A DNA stretch of 64,000 nt from Stenotrophomonas pavanii (lineage in GTDB: Bacteria > Pseudomonadota > Gammaproteobacteria > Xanthomonadales > Xanthomonadaceae): contig NZ_FNFQ01000003.1 in assembly GCF_900101175.1 (NCBI RefSeq), forward strand, positions 310,001 to 374,000. The letters are read 5' to 3'. A program made the position numbers and the translations under genes. Below are positions 39,326-51,963 of the stretch, in pieces. Below the pieces are notes generated by a model. It was not told the origin of the DNA. It was given only the letters and a program-made list of their open reading frames with translations, and ran no database searches. Each line of letters opens with the position of its first letter. Within the stretch, counting starts at the first letter, position 1.

Positions 39326-41166
39326 GCAAGACCGGCCGCAACCGCCCGCGCAACGCCTTCAACCTGCGCCAGCGCCTGCGCTGGGTCGCGCTGGCGCTCG
39401 GCCTGTGCTCGGTGTCGCTGGTCGGTCGCGCGGCCTACGTGCAGATCATCAACAGCGACTTCTACCAGCGCCAGGGCGAGGCCCGCTACCTGCGCGAACT
39501 GCCGATCAAGACCTCGCGCGGCATGATCACCGACCGCAACGGCGAGCCGCTGGCGGTGTCCACCCCGGTCGCCTCGATCTGGGTCAACCCGCAGGACCTG
39601 CTGCGTTCGCCCGAGCGCATCCCGGAGCTGGCCCAGGCGGTCGGCATGTCGGTGGATGAGCTGAGCAGCCGCCTGTCGCAGAAGTCGGACAAGGAATTCA
39701 TGTACCTGCGCCGCCGGATCAATCCGGACGAGGCGGAGAAGGTGGTCGCGCTGAAGATCCCGGGCGTGGCCGCGCAGCGCGAGTTCCGCCGCTTCTACCC
39801 GCAGGGTGAGGCGATGGCGCACGTGCTGGGCTTCACCAACATCGACGACCGCGGCCAGGAAGGCCTGGAACTGGCGTTCGACGAATGGCTGCGCGGCAAG
39901 CCCGGTGCGAAGCGGGTGATCCGCAACCGCAAGGGCGAGACCGTCGAAAGCGATCTGCTGCGCGCCGCCGAGCCGGGCAAGGACCTGACCCTCAGTATCG
40001 ACCGTCGCATCCAGTACCTGGCCTTCAAGGAACTGCGCAACGCGCTGGTGGCCAACAAGGCGGCCGGCGGTTCGATGGTGATCATGGACGTGACCACCGG
40101 CGAGATCCTGGCCATGGTCAACCTGCCGACCTACAACCCGAACTCGCTGACCGGCGCGATCCCCGATACGCGCCGCAACCGCGCGGTGACCGACCTGGTC
40201 GAGCCGGGCTCGACGATGAAGCCGCTGACCATCGCCACCGCGCTGCAGGCCGGGGCGGTGACCAAGGACACCATCATCGATACCAACCCGGGTTACATGA
40301 CCCTGGGCCGCTTCACCATCCGCGACGTGCCGCGCAACAACGGTGTGCTCAACGTGACCGGCGTGATCACCCGCAGTTCGAACGTGGGTGCGGCCAAGGT
40401 TGCGGCGAAGATGCCGGACCAGACCTTCTACGACGGCGTGCGCCGCTTCGGCTATGGCTCGGCGCCGCACAGTGGTTTCCCGGGGGAATCGGCCGGCGTG
40501 GTGATGCGCCCGGCGCGCTGGTCGGGCACCACCAAGACCACCATGTCCTACGGCTACGGCCTGTCGGTGACGCCGCTGCAGATCGCTACGGCGTATTCGG
40601 CGCTGGCCAACGGCGGCAGGTTGATCGCGCCGACCTTCGTCAAGGGCCAGCGCAACGAGGGCCAGCAGATCATCGACGAGAACGTCGCCCGGCAGGTGGT
40701 GGCGATGATGGAAACGGTGGTCACCCAGGGCGGTGCCAAGCAGGCGGCCGTGCTGGGCTACCGCGTGGCCGGCAAGACCGGTACCGCGCGCAAGGCCGGC
40801 CCCGGCGGTTACGAGCGCGGGCATTACAACGCGCTGTTCGCCGGCGTGGTGCCCGCCACCAACCCGCGCTTTGCCACCGTCATCGTCATCAACGACCCGC
40901 AGGCCGGCAAGTTCTACGGCGGCCTGGTCTCGGCGCCGGTCTACCACAACGTGATGGAAGGCACCCTGCGCCTGATGGACGTGCCGCTGGACGACCTGCA
41001 GTCGTGGCTGGCCGCACAGCAGTCCGGCAAGGTCGGCCATTCGGCTTCGATCCTGCCTGCGCCGCCGGCCGAGACCGCGCTGCCGGTGGATGCCGCCGCT
41101 GAATTCGACGCTGCGCTGCCGAGCGCGCAAGCCCAGACGCCGCCCGCTACGGGAGGCACGCAATGA
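39322..41166 (+). CDS. ftsI: Septal peptidoglycan transpeptidase FtsI (PBP3)
   Basis: Class B penicillin-binding protein that cross-links septal peptidoglycan with FtsW. The protein has 614 residues, with an N-terminal membrane anchor at about 20-40, a pedestal domain with [15 protein letters not shown], and the transpeptidase domain. Active-site motifs: STMK with nucleophile S297 (EPGSTMKPL), SSN at 352-354, and KTGT at 485-488. A Pro/Ala-rich tail follows. It overlaps ftsL and murE by four bases each. Confidence 0.98.
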   Translation: MSKTGRNRPRNAFNLRQRLRWVALALGLCSVSLVGRAAYVQIINSDFYQRQGEARYLRELPIKTSRGMITDRNGEPLAVSTPVASIWVNPQDLLRSPERIPELAQAVGMSVDELSSRLSQKSDKEFMYLRRRINPDEAEKVVALKIPGVAAQREFRRFYPQGEAMAHVLGFTNIDDRGQEGLELAFDEWLRGKPGAKRVIRNRKGETVESDLLRAAEPGKDLTLSIDRRIQYLAFKELRNALVANKAAGGSMVIMDVTTGEILAMVNLPTYNPNSLTGAIPDTRRNRAVTDLVEPGSTMKPLTIATALQAGAVTKDTIIDTNPGYMTLGRFTIRDVPRNNGVLNVTGVITRSSNVGAAKVAAKMPDQTFYDGVRRFGYGSAPHSGFPGESAGVVMRPARWSGTTKTTMSYGYGLSVTPLQIATAYSALANGGRLIAPTFVKGQRNEGQQIIDENVARQVVAMMETVVTQGGAKQAAVLGYRVAGKTGTARKAGPGGYERGHYNALFAGVVPATNPRFATVIVINDPQAGKFYGGLVSAPVYHNVMEGTLRLMDVPLDDLQSWLAAQQSGKVGHSASILPAPPAETALPVDAAAEFDAALPSAQAQTPPATGGTQ

Positions 41167-42671
41167 GTCCTTCGATGTTGCTTTCGCAGTTGCTTCCGGA
41201 CGTGGCCCTGGCGGGTCATGATCCCGTTCTGACCGGCCTGGTGCTGGACAGCCGTGCCGTGCGCCCCGGTAACGCCTTCGTCGCCATCGCCGGTTTCGGC
41301 GCGCATGGCCTGGGCTTTGTCGAGCAGGCGCGCGCTGCCGGTGCCAGTGCCATCCTGTTCGAACCGCCGGCACCGGCCGATCTGCCGGCACCGGCCGATG
41401 CGATCGCCGTGCCGGGCCTGCGCGCGCGCATGGGCGCGATGGCCGACCAGTTCCATGGCGCACCGTCGCGGGCAATGGCGATGGTCGGCGTGACCGGCAC
41501 CAACGGCAAGACCTCCACCGTGCAGCTGCTGGCCCAGGCCTGGCACCTGCTCGGAACGCCCAGTGGCAGTATCGGCACGCTGGGCGCCGGACTTTATGGT
41601 GCCGTCGAGCCGACCGGCTTCACCACGCCGCTGGTGCTGCAGATGCATGCGTTGCTGGCCCAGCTGCGCGACGCCGGTGCGCGCGCGGTGGCGATGGAAG
41701 TCAGCTCGCATGCGCTCGACCAGGGCCGCGTGGACGCCGTGCACTACGACGTGGCGGTGTTCACCAACCTCACCCGCGACCATCTGGATTACCACGGCGA
41801 CATGGCCAGCTACGGCGCGGCCAAGGCGCGGCTGTTCCATCGCCCGGGCCTGAAGGCGGCGGTGATCAACCTGGACGATGCCTTCGGCCGCCAGCTGTTC
41901 GCGGGCCTGCCGGCCAGCGTGCAGCCGATCGGGCTGAGCTCGCGTGGTACCGAGGACGCCAGCGTGCGCGCCGAGGCGCTGCAGCTTGACGGTCGTGGCA
42001 TCGCCTTCGAACTGGTCATCGACGGCCAGCGCGCTGCGGTGCAGTCGCCGCTGCTGGGCCGCTTCAACGTGGACAACCTGCTGGCCGTGGCCGGTACCCT
42101 GCACGCGCAGGGCCAGCCGCTGCCGCGTATCGCCGAAGTGCTGTCGGCGCTGCAGCCGATCCGTGGCCGCATGAACCGCCTCGGCGGCGAGAACGGCCTG
42201 CCGACCGTGGTGGTCGACTACGCACATACCCCGGACGCGCTGGAGCAGGCGCTGGACAGCCTGCAGGGCCACCTGCACGGCGCGCTGTTCTGCGTGTTCG
42301 GCTGCGGTGGCGAGCGCGATACCGGCAAGCGCCCGCAGATGGCGGCGATCGCCGAGCGCCTGGCCAACCAGGTCATCGTCACCGACGACAACCCGCGTGG
42401 CGAAGACGGCGACGTGATCGTGGCCGACATCCTGGCCGGCTTCCAGAACGCCGATGCCGTGACCGTGCAGCGCAGCCGCGCGCGCGCGATCGGCCTGGCG
42501 GTGAAGCGCGCCGGTGCCGGCGACATCATCCTGATCGCTGGCAAGGGCCACGAGCCGTACCAGGAAGTGAATGGCGTGCGCCATGACTTCGACGACACCG
42601 AAGTGGCCGCGGCCGCACTGGCGGCCAAGGCCGGTGTTCTAGAGGCACAGGCCGGGGAGGGCGCCGCATGA
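41163..42671 (+). CDS. murE: UDP-MurNAc-L-Ala-D-Glu:meso-diaminopimelate ligase MurE
   Basis: Adds the third amino acid of the peptidoglycan stem peptide. The protein has 502 residues. The Mur ligase P-loop is [16 protein letters not shown] (near residue 108), then [12 protein letters not shown] and [13 protein letters not shown] with the carbamylated-Lys region after it. The DNPR motif (TDDNPRGED) in the C-terminal domain indicates meso-diaminopimelate rather than lysine as the substrate. It overlaps ftsI and murF by four bases. Confidence 0.97.
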   Translation: MSPSMLLSQLLPDVALAGHDPVLTGLVLDSRAVRPGNAFVAIAGFGAHGLGFVEQARAAGASAILFEPPAPADLPAPADAIAVPGLRARMGAMADQFHGAPSRAMAMVGVTGTNGKTSTVQLLAQAWHLLGTPSGSIGTLGAGLYGAVEPTGFTTPLVLQMHALLAQLRDAGARAVAMEVSSHALDQGRVDAVHYDVAVFTNLTRDHLDYHGDMASYGAAKARLFHRPGLKAAVINLDDAFGRQLFAGLPASVQPIGLSSRGTEDASVRAEALQLDGRGIAFELVIDGQRAAVQSPLLGRFNVDNLLAVAGTLHAQGQPLPRIAEVLSALQPIRGRMNRLGGENGLPTVVVDYAHTPDALEQALDSLQGHLHGALFCVFGCGGERDTGKRPQMAAIAERLANQVIVTDDNPRGEDGDVIVADILAGFQNADAVTVQRSRARAIGLAVKRAGAGDIILIAGKGHEPYQEVNGVRHDFDDTEVAAAALAAKAGVLEAQAGEGAA

Positions 42672-44062
42672 AGCGCACCCTGCTTTCGCTGATCGCACAC
42701 TGGGCCGGCGGCGAGATCCACGGCGACGACGTGGCCATCGATGCGGTCAGCAATGACACCCGCAACCTGGGCCCCGGCAGCCTGTATGTCGCGCTGCGCG
42801 GTGAGCGTTTCGACGGCCATGACTTCGCAGCCGACGCGCAGGCGCGCGGTGCCAGTGCGCTGCTGGTCGAGCGCCTGCTGCCGATCGAACTGCCGCAGGT
42901 GCTGGTGGCCGACAGCGAACTGGCACTGGCCAGGATCGCCACCGGCATGCAGCGTGACCGTGGCACCGAGGTGTTCGCGATCACCGGCAGCAACGGCAAG
43001 ACCAGCGTGAAGAGCCTGCTGCTGTCGATCCTGCAGCAGGTGGCCCAGCACGCGCACAAGGTGGTCTACGCCAATCCGGGCAACCGCAACAACGAGATCG
43101 GCCTGCCGCTGGCGGTGATCGATGCACCGGAAGATGCCGACTATGCCGTCTACGAGATGGGTGCCGGCAAGCCGGGCGACATCGCCTACCTGACCGACAT
43201 CGCCCGCCCGCGCTACGCGCTGGTCAACAACATCGCCCCGGCGCACCTGGAGCGGATGGGCAGCCTGCTCGGCGTGGCGGTGACCAAGGGCGCGATCTAT
43301 GCCGCGCTGCCCGCCGATGGCGTGGCGGTGATCAATGCCGACGATGCGTACGGCCGCTGGTTCGAACAGCATTTTGTCGGCACCCCGGCGCGCTGCCGCG
43401 TGCTGCGCTTTGGCCTGGAGCATTCGGCAGACGTGACCGCGCGCGATATCCGCGCCGGTGCGCAGGGCAGCCAGTTCACCCTGGTCGCGCCGGCCGGCGA
43501 AGCCCGCGTGGTGCTGGGACTGCCGGGCCGCCACAACGTCAGCAATGCACTGGCCGCCGCCAGCCTGGCGCTGGCCGCCGGCATCGACCTGGCACGCATC
43601 GCGGCAGGCCTGGCCGAGGCCCAGCCGGTGCCGGGCCGCCAGATCGCCCATCAGCTGCGCAATGGCGCGGTGCTGGTGGACGACAGCTACAACGCCAATC
43701 CCGGTTCGCTGGCAGCGGCCATCGATGCCCTGGCCGCCGCGCCGGAAGAGGGCTGGCTGGTGCTGGGCGACATGCGCGAGCTGGGCCCGGATGCCGAAGC
43801 GCTGCATGCGCAGGCGGGCCTCCGCGCACGCGCCGCCGGGCTCAAGCGCCTGTATGCGCTGGGTCCGCTCAGCGCTGCCGCCGCTGCCGCCTTCGGCGAC
43901 GGTGGCCGTCATTTCGCCACCCATGACGCGCTGTCGCAGGCGCTGAAGGACGAGCTGCACGCCGGCGTGCGCTGCCTGGTCAAGGGGTCCCGTGGCAGCG
44001 CCATGGACACGATTGTCAAAGCGCTGCTGGCGCAAGGAGAGGAATCCCCGCATGTTGTATGA
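42668..44062 (+). CDS. murF: UDP-MurNAc-tripeptide:D-Ala-D-Ala ligase MurF
   Basis: Adds D-Ala-D-Ala to complete the pentapeptide precursor in the cytoplasm. The protein has 464 residues with P-loop [20 protein letters not shown] (near residue 105), then [14 protein letters not shown] and [10 protein letters not shown]. The C-terminal domain has [18 protein letters not shown]. It overlaps murE by four bases and mraY by eleven. It works with DdlB (49023), which makes its D-Ala-D-Ala substrate. Confidence 0.97.
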   Translation: MKRTLLSLIAHWAGGEIHGDDVAIDAVSNDTRNLGPGSLYVALRGERFDGHDFAADAQARGASALLVERLLPIELPQVLVADSELALARIATGMQRDRGTEVFAITGSNGKTSVKSLLLSILQQVAQHAHKVVYANPGNRNNEIGLPLAVIDAPEDADYAVYEMGAGKPGDIAYLTDIARPRYALVNNIAPAHLERMGSLLGVAVTKGAIYAALPADGVAVINADDAYGRWFEQHFVGTPARCRVLRFGLEHSADVTARDIRAGAQGSQFTLVAPAGEARVVLGLPGRHNVSNALAAASLALAAGIDLARIAAGLAEAQPVPGRQIAHQLRNGAVLVDDSYNANPGSLAAAIDALAAAPEEGWLVLGDMRELGPDAEALHAQAGLRARAAGLKRLYALGPLSAAAAAAFGDGGRHFATHDALSQALKDELHAGVRCLVKGSRGSAMDTIVKALLAQGEESPHVV

Positions 44063-45137
44063 ACTGGCTCGATGGTTGCAGCAGTTGGAGAGCCTGTTCG
44101 GGCTGTTCAACTACCAGACGTTCCGCGCCATCCTTGCCGCGCTGACGGCCCTGTTCCTGTCGCTGTGGCTCGGCCCGGCGATGATCCGCAAGCTTGCCCA
44201 GTTCAAGGGTGGCCAGCCGATCCGCAAGGACGGTCCGCAGACCCATTTCTCCAAGGCCGGCACGCCGACCATGGGCGGTTCGCTGATCCTGCTCACCGTC
44301 ACCCTGTCGGTACTGATGTGGGCCGACCTGCGCAACCGCTACGTGTGGCTGGTGCTGGCGGTGATGCTGTGCTTCGGCGCCATCGGCTGGTATGACGACT
44401 GGATCAAGATCGTCCGCCGTGACCCGAACGGCCTGAAGTCGCGCTGGAAGTACCTGCTGCAGTCGATCTTCGGCCTGGCCGCGGGCCTGTTCCTGTTCTA
44501 TACGGCCGACGTGCCGGCCGCGCTGACGTTCTACATCCCGATGTTCAAGTCGGTCGCGCTGCCGCTGGCCGGCATCGGCTTCGTGGCCATCGCCTACTTC
44601 TGGATCGTCGGTTTCTCCAACGCGGTGAACCTGACCGACGGCCTGGACGGCCTGGCGATCATGCCCACCGTGCTGGTGGCCTGCGCGCTGGGCGTGTTCG
44701 CCTACGCCTCGGGCAACGTGGTGTTCGCCAACTACCTGCAGATCCCGCAGATTCCGGGCGCAGGCGAGCTGGTCATCATCTGCGCGGCGATCGCCGGCGC
44801 GGGCCTGGGCTTCCTGTGGTTCAACACCTATCCGGCCATGGTGTTCATGGGCGACATCGGTGCACTGGCGCTGGGAGCGGTGCTGGGCACGATCGCGGTG
44901 ATCACCCGCCAGGAGCTGGTGCTGGTGATCATGGGCGGCGTGTTCGTCATCGAGACGCTGTCGGTGATGATCCAGGTCGCATCGTTCAAGCTGACCGGCA
45001 AGCGCGTGTTCCGCATGGCGCCGATCCACCACCATTTCGAACTGAAGGGCTGGCCGGAGCCGCGCGTGATCGTGCGCTTCTGGATCATCTCCGTCGTGCT
45101 CGTGCTGATCGGCCTGGCCACGTTGAAGGTGCGCTGA
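44052..45137 (+). CDS. mraY: Phospho-MurNAc-pentapeptide transferase MraY
   Basis: Inner-membrane enzyme that makes lipid I by transferring phospho-MurNAc-pentapeptide to undecaprenyl phosphate. The start at 44052 gives 361 residues and the normal [20 protein letters not shown] beginning, overlapping murF by eleven bases. About ten membrane segments. Signatures are KAGTPTMGG, the DDW loop ([16 protein letters not shown]), [14 protein letters not shown] with the catalytic Asp residues, and the [14 protein letters not shown]is cluster. The next gene is ftsW after a single base, with no murD between them. Confidence 0.98.
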   Translation: MLYELARWLQQLESLFGLFNYQTFRAILAALTALFLSLWLGPAMIRKLAQFKGGQPIRKDGPQTHFSKAGTPTMGGSLILLTVTLSVLMWADLRNRYVWLVLAVMLCFGAIGWYDDWIKIVRRDPNGLKSRWKYLLQSIFGLAAGLFLFYTADVPAALTFYIPMFKSVALPLAGIGFVAIAYFWIVGFSNAVNLTDGLDGLAIMPTVLVACALGVFAYASGNVVFANYLQIPQIPGAGELVIICAAIAGAGLGFLWFNTYPAMVFMGDIGALALGAVLGTIAVITRQELVLVIMGGVFVIETLSVMIQVASFKLTGKRVFRMAPIHHHFELKGWPEPRVIVRFWIISVVLVLIGLATLKVR

Positions 45138-45138
45138 G

Positions 45139-46464
45139 ATGAACGACCTGTCCCGCCAGGCAACACGCCTAGAAGCCATCGAAGGCAGCTACGACAAGTG
45201 GCTGCTGGGCGCGATCATCGCGCTCACCGGTGTCGGCGTGGTGATGGTGGCCTCCAGCTCGATCGCGCTGATGAGCAGCCCGTTCTATTACCTCAACCGC
45301 CACCTGATCTTCCTGGCGGTGGGCATCGTGCTGGCGGTCATCGCCGCCCGCACCGAGCTGAAGTCGATCGAGCAGTACAACCAGATGCTGCTGCTGGGCT
45401 GCTTCGTGCTGCTGCTGGCGGTGTTCGCGCCGGGCCTGGGCAGCACGGTCAACGGCGCACGCCGCTGGATCAACCTGGGCATTTCCAAGTTCCAGACGGT
45501 CGAGGCGGTGAAGGTGCTCTACATCGTCTGGTTGTCCAGCTACCTGGTGCGCTTCCGCGACGAGGTCAATGCGACCTGGCCGGCGATGCTCAAGCCGCTG
45601 GGCGTGGCCGGCGCGCTGGTGGTGCTGCTGCTGCTGCAGCCGGACTTCGGTTCCTCGACCCTGCTGCTGGCGATCACCGCCGGCATGCTGGTGCTGGGCG
45701 GGGTCAACATGCCGCGCATGTCGATGCCGGTGATCATCGGCCTGGTCGGCATGAGCGCGCTGGCGATCATCGAGCCGTACCGCATGCGCCGCATCACTTC
45801 CTTCCTGGACCCGTGGGCCGACCAGCAGGGCGACGGCTACCAGCTGTCCAACGCGCTGATGGCGGTGGGCCGTGGCGAATGGACCGGCGTCGGCCTGGGC
45901 AATTCCGTGCAGAAGCTGTACTACCTGCCGGAAGCGCACACCGACTTCATCTTCTCGGTCACCGCCGAGGAATTCGGTTTCCTGGGCACCTGCGTGATCG
46001 TGGCGCTGTATGCGCTGCTGGTCGGCCGCACCTTCTGGCTGGGCATGCGCTGCGTGGAAATGAAGCGCCACTTCTCCGGCTACATCGCCTTCGGCATCGG
46101 CCTGTGGATCAGCATGCAGACCTTCGTCTCGATCGGCGTGAACCTCGGCATCCTGCCGACCAAGGGCCTGACCCTGCCGCTGATCTCCTCCGGCGGTTCG
46201 TCGGTGCTGATGACCTGCGTGGCGATGGGCCTGCTGCTGCGCGTGTCGTATGAACTCAAGCGCGCCGAGCGCCGCCAGGCCGTGCGCATCGGTGGCGCCG
46301 AAGACGCCGCGGCCGAGCCGGTGGACGCGCCGGCCGCACCGATGGCCACCGGCGTGCCGCTGAGCGCCGCCCCGGTCGCCCCCGCGCCTGCTGCAGCGAA
46401 CGCCGCGCGCGGCACCAGCCGACTGCAGTCGCGCATCGAACCGACCTTCGGGAGGCTGTCATGA
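45139..46464 (+). CDS. ftsW: Peptidoglycan glycosyltransferase FtsW (SEDS family)
   Basis: Septal glycosyltransferase that polymerises lipid II together with FtsI. The protein has 441 residues and about ten membrane segments. SEDS signatures are [22 protein letters not shown], and [20 protein letters not shown] with the conserved E and H residues, then [17 protein letters not shown]. An Ala/Pro-rich cytoplasmic tail of about 60 residues extends the protein. It begins one base after mraY and overlaps murG by four. Confidence 0.97.
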   Translation: MNDLSRQATRLEAIEGSYDKWLLGAIIALTGVGVVMVASSSIALMSSPFYYLNRHLIFLAVGIVLAVIAARTELKSIEQYNQMLLLGCFVLLLAVFAPGLGSTVNGARRWINLGISKFQTVEAVKVLYIVWLSSYLVRFRDEVNATWPAMLKPLGVAGALVVLLLLQPDFGSSTLLLAITAGMLVLGGVNMPRMSMPVIIGLVGMSALAIIEPYRMRRITSFLDPWADQQGDGYQLSNALMAVGRGEWTGVGLGNSVQKLYYLPEAHTDFIFSVTAEEFGFLGTCVIVALYALLVGRTFWLGMRCVEMKRHFSGYIAFGIGLWISMQTFVSIGVNLGILPTKGLTLPLISSGGSSVLMTCVAMGLLLRVSYELKRAERRQAVRIGGAEDAAAEPVDAPAAPMATGVPLSAAPVAPAPAAANAARGTSRLQSRIEPTFGRLS

Positions 46465-47549
46465 GCGCGGCCACCGATAGCGTGCGTCCGGTGATGATCC
46501 TCGCCGGTGGCACCGGCGGCCACATCTTCCCCGGCCTGGCCGTGGCCCGCGTGCTGCGCGGGCGTGGCGTGCCGGTGACCTGGATGGGTGCCGAAGGCGC
46601 GATGGAAACGCGCCTGGTGCCGCAGCACGAAATTGCCATCGACACGCTGGCCATCACCGGCCTGCGCGGCAAGGGCAAGCTGGCCCTGCTGGCGGCACCG
46701 TGGCGGCTGATGCGTGCACTGCGCGCGGCTGGGTTGATCATCCGCAAGCGCCAGCCGCGCGCGGTGGTCGCCTTTGGTGGCTTTGCCTCCGGTCCCGGCG
46801 GCATGGCCACGCGCCTGCATGGCCTGCCGCTGATCGTGCATGAGCAGAACCGTGCGCCGGGCCTGACCAACCGCATCCTGTCGCGTTATGCGCGCCGCCT
46901 GCTGACCGGTTTCCCGGGCACCTTCGCCCAGCGCGAGGAATTCGTCGGCAACCCGGTGCGTGCGGAAATCGCCGCCATTGCGCCGCCGGAGCAGCGCTTC
47001 GCCGACCGCCACGGCCCGCTGCGCGTGCTGGTGGTCGGGGGCAGCCAGGGCGCGCGTGCGCTCAACACCGGCGTGCCGCAGGCGATCGCCGCGCTGGGCG
47101 CTGACGTGCCGGTGCAGGTGCGCCACCAGAGCGGCGAGAAGATGCATGCCGAAGCGGTCGAGGCGTATGCCAAGGCCGGCGTGCAGGCTGAGATCACCCC
47201 GTTCATCGCCGACATGGCCGAGGCCTTCGCCTGGGCTGACCTGGTCGTCTGCCGCGCCGGCGCGTCCACCCTGGCCGAGCTGTGCGCGGTCGGTGTCGGC
47301 AGCGTGCTGGTGCCATTCCCCGCTGCCGTCGACGATCACCAGACCCGCAACGCGGAGTACCTGGTCGAGCGCGGCGCGGCGGTGTTGCTGAAGCAGGACG
47401 GAACGCTGGCCGACGGCATCGCCGCACTGCTGCGCGATCTGTCCGAAAATCCCGCCCGCCGCATGCAGATGGCGCAAGCCGCGCGTGACCTGGCCAAGGT
47501 CGATGCCGCCGAGCGCATCGCCGATATCATTCTCGAGGAAGCTGTATGA
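46461..47549 (+). CDS. murG: UDP-GlcNAc:lipid I N-acetylglucosaminyltransferase MurG
   Basis: Peripheral membrane GT-B glycosyltransferase that converts lipid I to lipid II. The protein has 362 residues. The N-terminal [14 protein letters not shown] loop binds lipid I phosphate. ITGLRGKGK and [13 protein letters not shown] follow, then [13 protein letters not shown]. The C-terminal UDP-GlcNAc site includes [12 protein letters not shown] and [12 protein letters not shown]. It overlaps ftsW by four bases. Confidence 0.97.
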   Translation: MSAATDSVRPVMILAGGTGGHIFPGLAVARVLRGRGVPVTWMGAEGAMETRLVPQHEIAIDTLAITGLRGKGKLALLAAPWRLMRALRAAGLIIRKRQPRAVVAFGGFASGPGGMATRLHGLPLIVHEQNRAPGLTNRILSRYARRLLTGFPGTFAQREEFVGNPVRAEIAAIAPPEQRFADRHGPLRVLVVGGSQGARALNTGVPQAIAALGADVPVQVRHQSGEKMHAEAVEAYAKAGVQAEITPFIADMAEAFAWADLVVCRAGASTLAELCAVGVGSVLVPFPAAVDDHQTRNAEYLVERGAAVLLKQDGTLADGIAALLRDLSENPARRMQMAQAARDLAKVDAAERIADIILEEAV

Positions 47550-47589
47550 AGAAGGCATGCCACCGCGCCTGCCCTGCGCGAGGCCGCGC

Positions 47590-49026
47590 ATGATCCGTCG
47601 CCTGCACGACACCAACGACCTGGTGCGCGCGTTCCCGCGCGTGCACTTCGTCGGCATCGGTGGCACCGGCATGAGTGGCATCGCCGAAGTGATGCTGACG
47701 CTGGGCTACGAAGTGTCCGGCTCGGACAACGCTGACAACGTGGCGACCCGCCGCCTGGCCAGCCTGGGTGCGCGCATCATGCGCGGCCACTCCGCCGCCA
47801 ATGTGCTGGGCACCGACTGCGTGGTGGTCTCCAGCGCCATCCGCGAGGACAACCCGGAGCTGATGGAAGCGCGCAGCCAGCGCATTCCGATCATGCCGCG
47901 CGCGGCGATGCTGGCCGAGCTGATGCGCTTCCGCCGCGGCATCGCCGTGGCCGGTACCCATGGCAAGACCACCACCACCAGCCTGACCGCAGCGGTGCTG
48001 AGCGAAGGTGGCCTGGACCCGACGTTCGTGATCGGTGGCCAGCTGCTGGCCGCCGGTGCCAATGCCAAGCTGGGTGGCGGGCAGTGGCTGGTGGCCGAGG
48101 CCGACGAAAGCGATGGCAGCTTCCTGCGCCTGAACCCGTTGATGTCGATCATCACGAACATCGATGCCGACCACCTGGAAAACTACGGCAACGATTTCGC
48201 CCGCGTGCAGGCGGCGTTCGCCGAGTTCCTGCAGCGCCTGCCGTTCTACGGCCTGGCGGTGCTGTGCATCGATGATCCGGAAGTGGCGGCACTGGCTGCC
48301 AAGACCCCGCGCCACGTGATGAGCTACGGCATGAGTCCGCAGGCTGACGTGCGCGCCGAGAACGTGGTGCAGGAAGGCCCGCGCATGCGCTTCACGCTGC
48401 GCCTGCCGCAGGGCACCAGCCAGGAAGTGGTGCTGGCGCTGCCGGGCAGGCACAACGTGCTCAACGCGCTGGCCGCCGCGGCGGTGGGCTGGCAGCTCGG
48501 CGTTGCCCCGGACGCGATCGCGCGCGCGCTGGAAGGCTTCGCCGGTGTCGGCCGCCGCTTCAACGACCTGGGCGAAGTGACCACCGCCAGCGGTGCCAAG
48601 GTGCGCATCATCGACGACTACGGCCATCACCCGAGCGAGCTGGAGGCGGTATTCGCCGCCGCCCGCGGGGGCTGGACCGACAAGCGCCTGGTGGTGGCCT
48701 TCCAGCCGCACCGCTACAGCCGTACCCGCGACCAGTTCGACAAGTTCGCCGCGGTGCTGTCCAGCGTCGACGCGCTGGTGCTGAGCGAGGTCTATCCGGC
48801 CGGTGAGGAACCCATTGCCGGTGCCGACTCGCATGCGTTGGCCCGCGCCATCCGCGCACGCGGCCGCAGCGAGCCGGTGGTGGTGGGCAAGGCCGCCGAG
48901 CTGGCCAGCGTGCTGCCGGATGTACTGCAGGACGGTGACCTGCTGCTGATGATGGGGGCCGGCGACATCGGTGCCGTGGCTACCCACATCGCGGTGGAAG
49001 GCTTCAAGGGGGAGGGCCAGGCGTGA
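47590..49026 (+). CDS. murC: UDP-MurNAc:L-alanine ligase MurC
   Basis: First stem-peptide ligase. The ATG at 47590 gives 478 residues with the family start [20 protein letters not shown]. In-frame codons further upstream overlap murG. The N-terminal dinucleotide-like motif is [16 protein letters not shown], and the ATP loop is [20 protein letters not shown] near residue 118. [17 protein letters not shown] and [14 protein letters not shown] follow. It overlaps ddlB by four bases. In this family of bacteria MurC may add L-Ala or, with other partners, support the alternative MurD2/MurL route. Confidence 0.96.
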   Translation: MIRRLHDTNDLVRAFPRVHFVGIGGTGMSGIAEVMLTLGYEVSGSDNADNVATRRLASLGARIMRGHSAANVLGTDCVVVSSAIREDNPELMEARSQRIPIMPRAAMLAELMRFRRGIAVAGTHGKTTTTSLTAAVLSEGGLDPTFVIGGQLLAAGANAKLGGGQWLVAEADESDGSFLRLNPLMSIITNIDADHLENYGNDFARVQAAFAEFLQRLPFYGLAVLCIDDPEVAALAAKTPRHVMSYGMSPQADVRAENVVQEGPRMRFTLRLPQGTSQEVVLALPGRHNVLNALAAAAVGWQLGVAPDAIARALEGFAGVGRRFNDLGEVTTASGAKVRIIDDYGHHPSELEAVFAAARGGWTDKRLVVAFQPHRYSRTRDQFDKFAAVLSSVDALVLSEVYPAGEEPIAGADSHALARAIRARGRSEPVVVGKAAELASVLPDVLQDGDLLLMMGAGDIGAVATHIAVEGFKGEGQA

Positions 49027-49985
49027 GTACGCTGACCTTCCCGCCGCTGCGCGTGACCGACCCGGCCGTGTTCGGCCGCGTCGCCGTGCTGCTCGGCGGC
49101 AGCTCCAGTGAACGCGAGGTGTCGCTGGACTCGGGCCGCAACGTGCTCGAAGCCCTGCAGTCGCGCGGCGTCGATGCGTTTGCCGTGGATGGCATCCCGG
49201 CGCTGGCCAGCGCGCTGGCCGCCGGTGGCATCGCCCGCGTCTTCAACATCCTGCACGGCCACAACGGTGGCGGTGAGGACGGCATCGTGCAGGGCCTGAT
49301 GGACGCCTTCGGCGTGCCGTACACCGGCTCGGACGTGCTGGGCTCGGCGCTGAGCATGGACAAGATCCGCACCAAGCAGGTGTGGCTGTCGCTGGGCCTG
49401 CCGACCCCGCAGTACCGCAAGGTCGACGCCTCGAACGTGCATGCGCTGGCCGCCGAGCTGGGCCTGCCGGTGGTGGTGAAGCCGGCCAACGAAGGCTCCA
49501 GCGTGGGCATCAGCCGGGTCACCGACGAGGCGGGCCTGGATGAGGCCGTGGCCCTGGCCGCGCGCTACGACGGCCAGCTGCTGATGGAACAGATGGTGGT
49601 CGGCGACGAACTGACCGTGGCCATTCTCGGCGACGTCGCGCTGCCGTCGATCCGCATCGTGCCCAAGGGCCAGTGGTACGACTACAACGCCAAGTACATC
49701 GCCGAGGACACCCAGTACCTGTGCCCGGGCCTGGAAGGCGATGCCGAGGACGAGATCCGCCGCATCGCGCTGGCCGCGTTCCGCGCCGCCGGCTGCCGTG
49801 GCTGGGGCCGCGTGGACGTGATGCGCGACCGTGCCAGCGGCCGTTTCTTCCTGCTGGAAGTGAACACCGCGCCGGGCATGACCAGCCATTCGCTGGTACC
49901 CAAGGCGGCGCGCCAGGCCGGCATCGGTTTCGAGGAACTGGTGTGGCGCGTGCTGGAACAGACCCTGGAGGCCGCGCACGCATGA
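49023..49985 (+). CDS. ddlB: D-alanine-D-alanine ligase
   Basis: ATP-grasp enzyme making the D-Ala-D-Ala dipeptide used by MurF. The protein has 320 residues. [19 protein letters not shown] is the N-terminal substrate loop. [18 protein letters not shown] and the ATP-grasp motifs [16 protein letters not shown] and [19 protein letters not shown] follow. It overlaps murC and ftsQ by four bases each. Confidence 0.97.
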   Translation: MSTLTFPPLRVTDPAVFGRVAVLLGGSSSEREVSLDSGRNVLEALQSRGVDAFAVDGIPALASALAAGGIARVFNILHGHNGGGEDGIVQGLMDAFGVPYTGSDVLGSALSMDKIRTKQVWLSLGLPTPQYRKVDASNVHALAAELGLPVVVKPANEGSSVGISRVTDEAGLDEAVALAARYDGQLLMEQMVVGDELTVAILGDVALPSIRIVPKGQWYDYNAKYIAEDTQYLCPGLEGDAEDEIRRIALAAFRAAGCRGWGRVDVMRDRASGRFFLLEVNTAPGMTSHSLVPKAARQAGIGFEELVWRVLEQTLEAAHA

Positions 49986-50731
49986 ACGCGCTGCTGCGCA
50001 TCTTCGTCTGGCTGTTGGCGCTGTCGGTGGTTGCACTGCCGGTGGTGGCCGTGGTCAATGGCTGGGTCGGCGCCGAGCGCTGGCCGCTGGCGAAGCTGCG
50101 CGTGCATGGCGAGTTCAAGCGGGTACCGGCCGAGCAGCTGCAGCAGGTGCTGCTGCCGTATGCGCGCGCCGGGTTCTTCGCGGTCAAGCTGCAGGATGCG
50201 CAGGATGCCCTGGAAAAGCTGCCCTGGGTGGAGAGTGCCCAGGTACGCAAGCAGTGGCCGGACGTGCTGGAAGTGACCCTGGTCGAGCACAAGCCGTTCG
50301 CACGCTGGGGCACCGACCGCCTGGTGTCCGAGCAGGGCAAGCTGTTCCCCACGCCGAAGAAGCTGTCCGACCTGGCGTTGCCCGAACTGGATGGCCCGGA
50401 CAGCCAGACCGGAGAAGTGATGAAGCTGTACAGCGACGCACGTGCATTGTTCGCACCGGCCGGCGTCGATGTGCGCCGGGTGACGATGGATGCGCGCGGC
50501 AGCTGGTCGCTGGTGCTGAGCAATGGCACCGAAGTGGTGGTCGGCCGTGACGACGCGCGCTCGCGCATGCAGCGCTTCGTCAAGGTGCTGCCGCAGCTCA
50601 ACCGTCAGGACGCGCCGATCGAGCGCGCCGATCTCCGCTACACCAATGGTTTCACGCTGAGCTGGGGTACCCCGGCCACGCCGGCGAAAACGCCGGCGAC
50701 CCCGGCCAGAAGCACGCAGGAAAGGACATGA
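49982..50731 (+). CDS. ftsQ: Cell division protein FtsQ
   Basis: Bitopic division protein of 249 residues that nucleates the FtsQLB complex. There is a short cytoplasmic part, a membrane segment at about 5-27 ([20 protein letters not shown]), then a POTRA domain ([20 protein letters not shown]) and the FtsQ beta domain ([20 protein letters not shown]). The tail is Pro/Ala/Thr-rich. The start at 49982 overlaps ddlB by four bases and the stop overlaps ftsA by four. Confidence 0.95.
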   Translation: MNALLRIFVWLLALSVVALPVVAVVNGWVGAERWPLAKLRVHGEFKRVPAEQLQQVLLPYARAGFFAVKLQDAQDALEKLPWVESAQVRKQWPDVLEVTLVEHKPFARWGTDRLVSEQGKLFPTPKKLSDLALPELDGPDSQTGEVMKLYSDARALFAPAGVDVRRVTMDARGSWSLVLSNGTEVVVGRDDARSRMQRFVKVLPQLNRQDAPIERADLRYTNGFTLSWGTPATPAKTPATPARSTQERT

Positions 50732-51963
50732 ATCGCAAGGGTGACAAATCGCTGATCGTTGGCCTGGACATCGGCACCTCCAAGGTGGTGGCGCTGGTGG
50801 GCGAGTATTCGCCGGGCAACCCGATCGAAGTGATCGGCATCGGCTCGCACGAATCGCGCGGGCTGAAGCGTGGCGTGGTGGTGGACATCGAATCGACCGT
50901 GCAGTCGATCCAGCGTGCGGTGGAAGAAGCCGAGCTGATGGCCGGCTGCGAGATCCGTTCGGTGTACGCCTCGATCTCCGGCAACCACGTGCAGTGCAAG
51001 AACTCGCCGGGCATCGTGCCGATCCGCGACGGCGAAGTGACCTGGGGCGACCTGGATCGCGTGCTCGATGCGGCCAAGGCGGTGGCGATCCCGGCCGACC
51101 AGAAGATCCTGCACGCGATCCCGCGCGAGTACGTGCTGGACGATTCGCAGGAAGGCATCCGCAATCCGGTGGGCATGACCGGCGTACGCCTGGAGGTGCA
51201 TGCGCACCTGGTGGTGTGCGCGCAGTCGGCCGCGGCCAACATCAGCAAGTGCGTGCAGCGCTGCGGCCTGCAGGTGGATGACCTGGTGCTGTCCTCGCTG
51301 GCCTCCAGCGTGGCGGTGCTGACCGCCGACGAGCGCGAGCTGGGCGTGGTGCTGGTCGACATGGGCGCCGGCACCACCGACATCGCCGTGTTCGTGCAGG
51401 GCGCGATCTGCCACACGGCCTCGCTGCCGATCGCCGGCGACCACGTGACCAACGACATCGCGCACATGCTGCGCACGCCGACCCCGGAAGCCGAGCAGAT
51501 CAAGGTGCGCTATGCCTGCGCCCTGGCCCAGCTGGCCACCGCCGAGGAGAGCATCCAGGTGCCGTCGGTGGGTGATCGTCCGCCGCGCCGCATGCCGCGC
51601 CACTCGCTGGCGCAGGCCGTGCAGGGCCGTTACGAGGAGATCTTCGAGATGGTGCAGGCCGAACTGCGCCGCTCCGGCTTCGAGGAACTGGTGCGCGCCG
51701 GCATGGTGCTGACCGGAGGCGCGTCGAAGATGGAAGGCGTGGTCGAACTGGCCGAGGAAATGCTGCAGATGCCGGTGCGCGTGGGCATCCCGCAGCACGT
51801 CACCGGCCTGGGCGAAGTGGTCGGCAACCCGGTGCACGCCACCGGCGTGGGCCTGCTGCTGATGGGCAGCCAGATCGAGCACCCGCGGCGGCCGTCGCTG
51901 CCGACCGGGCGCGCTGGAAGCATGTTCAAGAAACTCAAGACCTGGTTCCGCGGCGAGTTCTGA
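50728..51963 (+). CDS. ftsA: Cell division protein FtsA
   Basis: Actin-like protein that tethers FtsZ to the membrane. The protein has 411 residues. Phosphate-binding motifs are [16 protein letters not shown] near residue 11 and [15 protein letters not shown] near residue 208. The SHS2 (1C) domain is inserted after about residue 85. A C-terminal amphipathic helix ([13 protein letters not shown]) is the membrane targeting sequence. It overlaps ftsQ by four bases and is separated from ftsZ by 169 bases. Confidence 0.97.
   Translation: MNRKGDKSLIVGLDIGTSKVVALVGEYSPGNPIEVIGIGSHESRGLKRGVVVDIESTVQSIQRAVEEAELMAGCEIRSVYASISGNHVQCKNSPGIVPIRDGEVTWGDLDRVLDAAKAVAIPADQKILHAIPREYVLDDSQEGIRNPVGMTGVRLEVHAHLVVCAQSAAANISKCVQRCGLQVDDLVLSSLASSVAVLTADERELGVVLVDMGAGTTDIAVFVQGAICHTASLPIAGDHVTNDIAHMLRTPTPEAEQIKVRYACALAQLATAEESIQVPSVGDRPPRRMPRHSLAQAVQGRYEEIFEMVQAELRRSGFEELVRAGMVLTGGASKMEGVVELAEEMLQMPVRVGIPQHVTGLGEVVGNPVHATGVGLLLMGSQIEHPRRPSLPTGRAGSMFKKLKTWFRGEF

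Noticed and set aside
38977..41475. Long antisense frame (832 codons) opposite ftsI
   Set aside because: It is a shadow of the GC-rich third positions of ftsI and murE. The protein has no recognisable domain and is Arg/His/Ala-rich.
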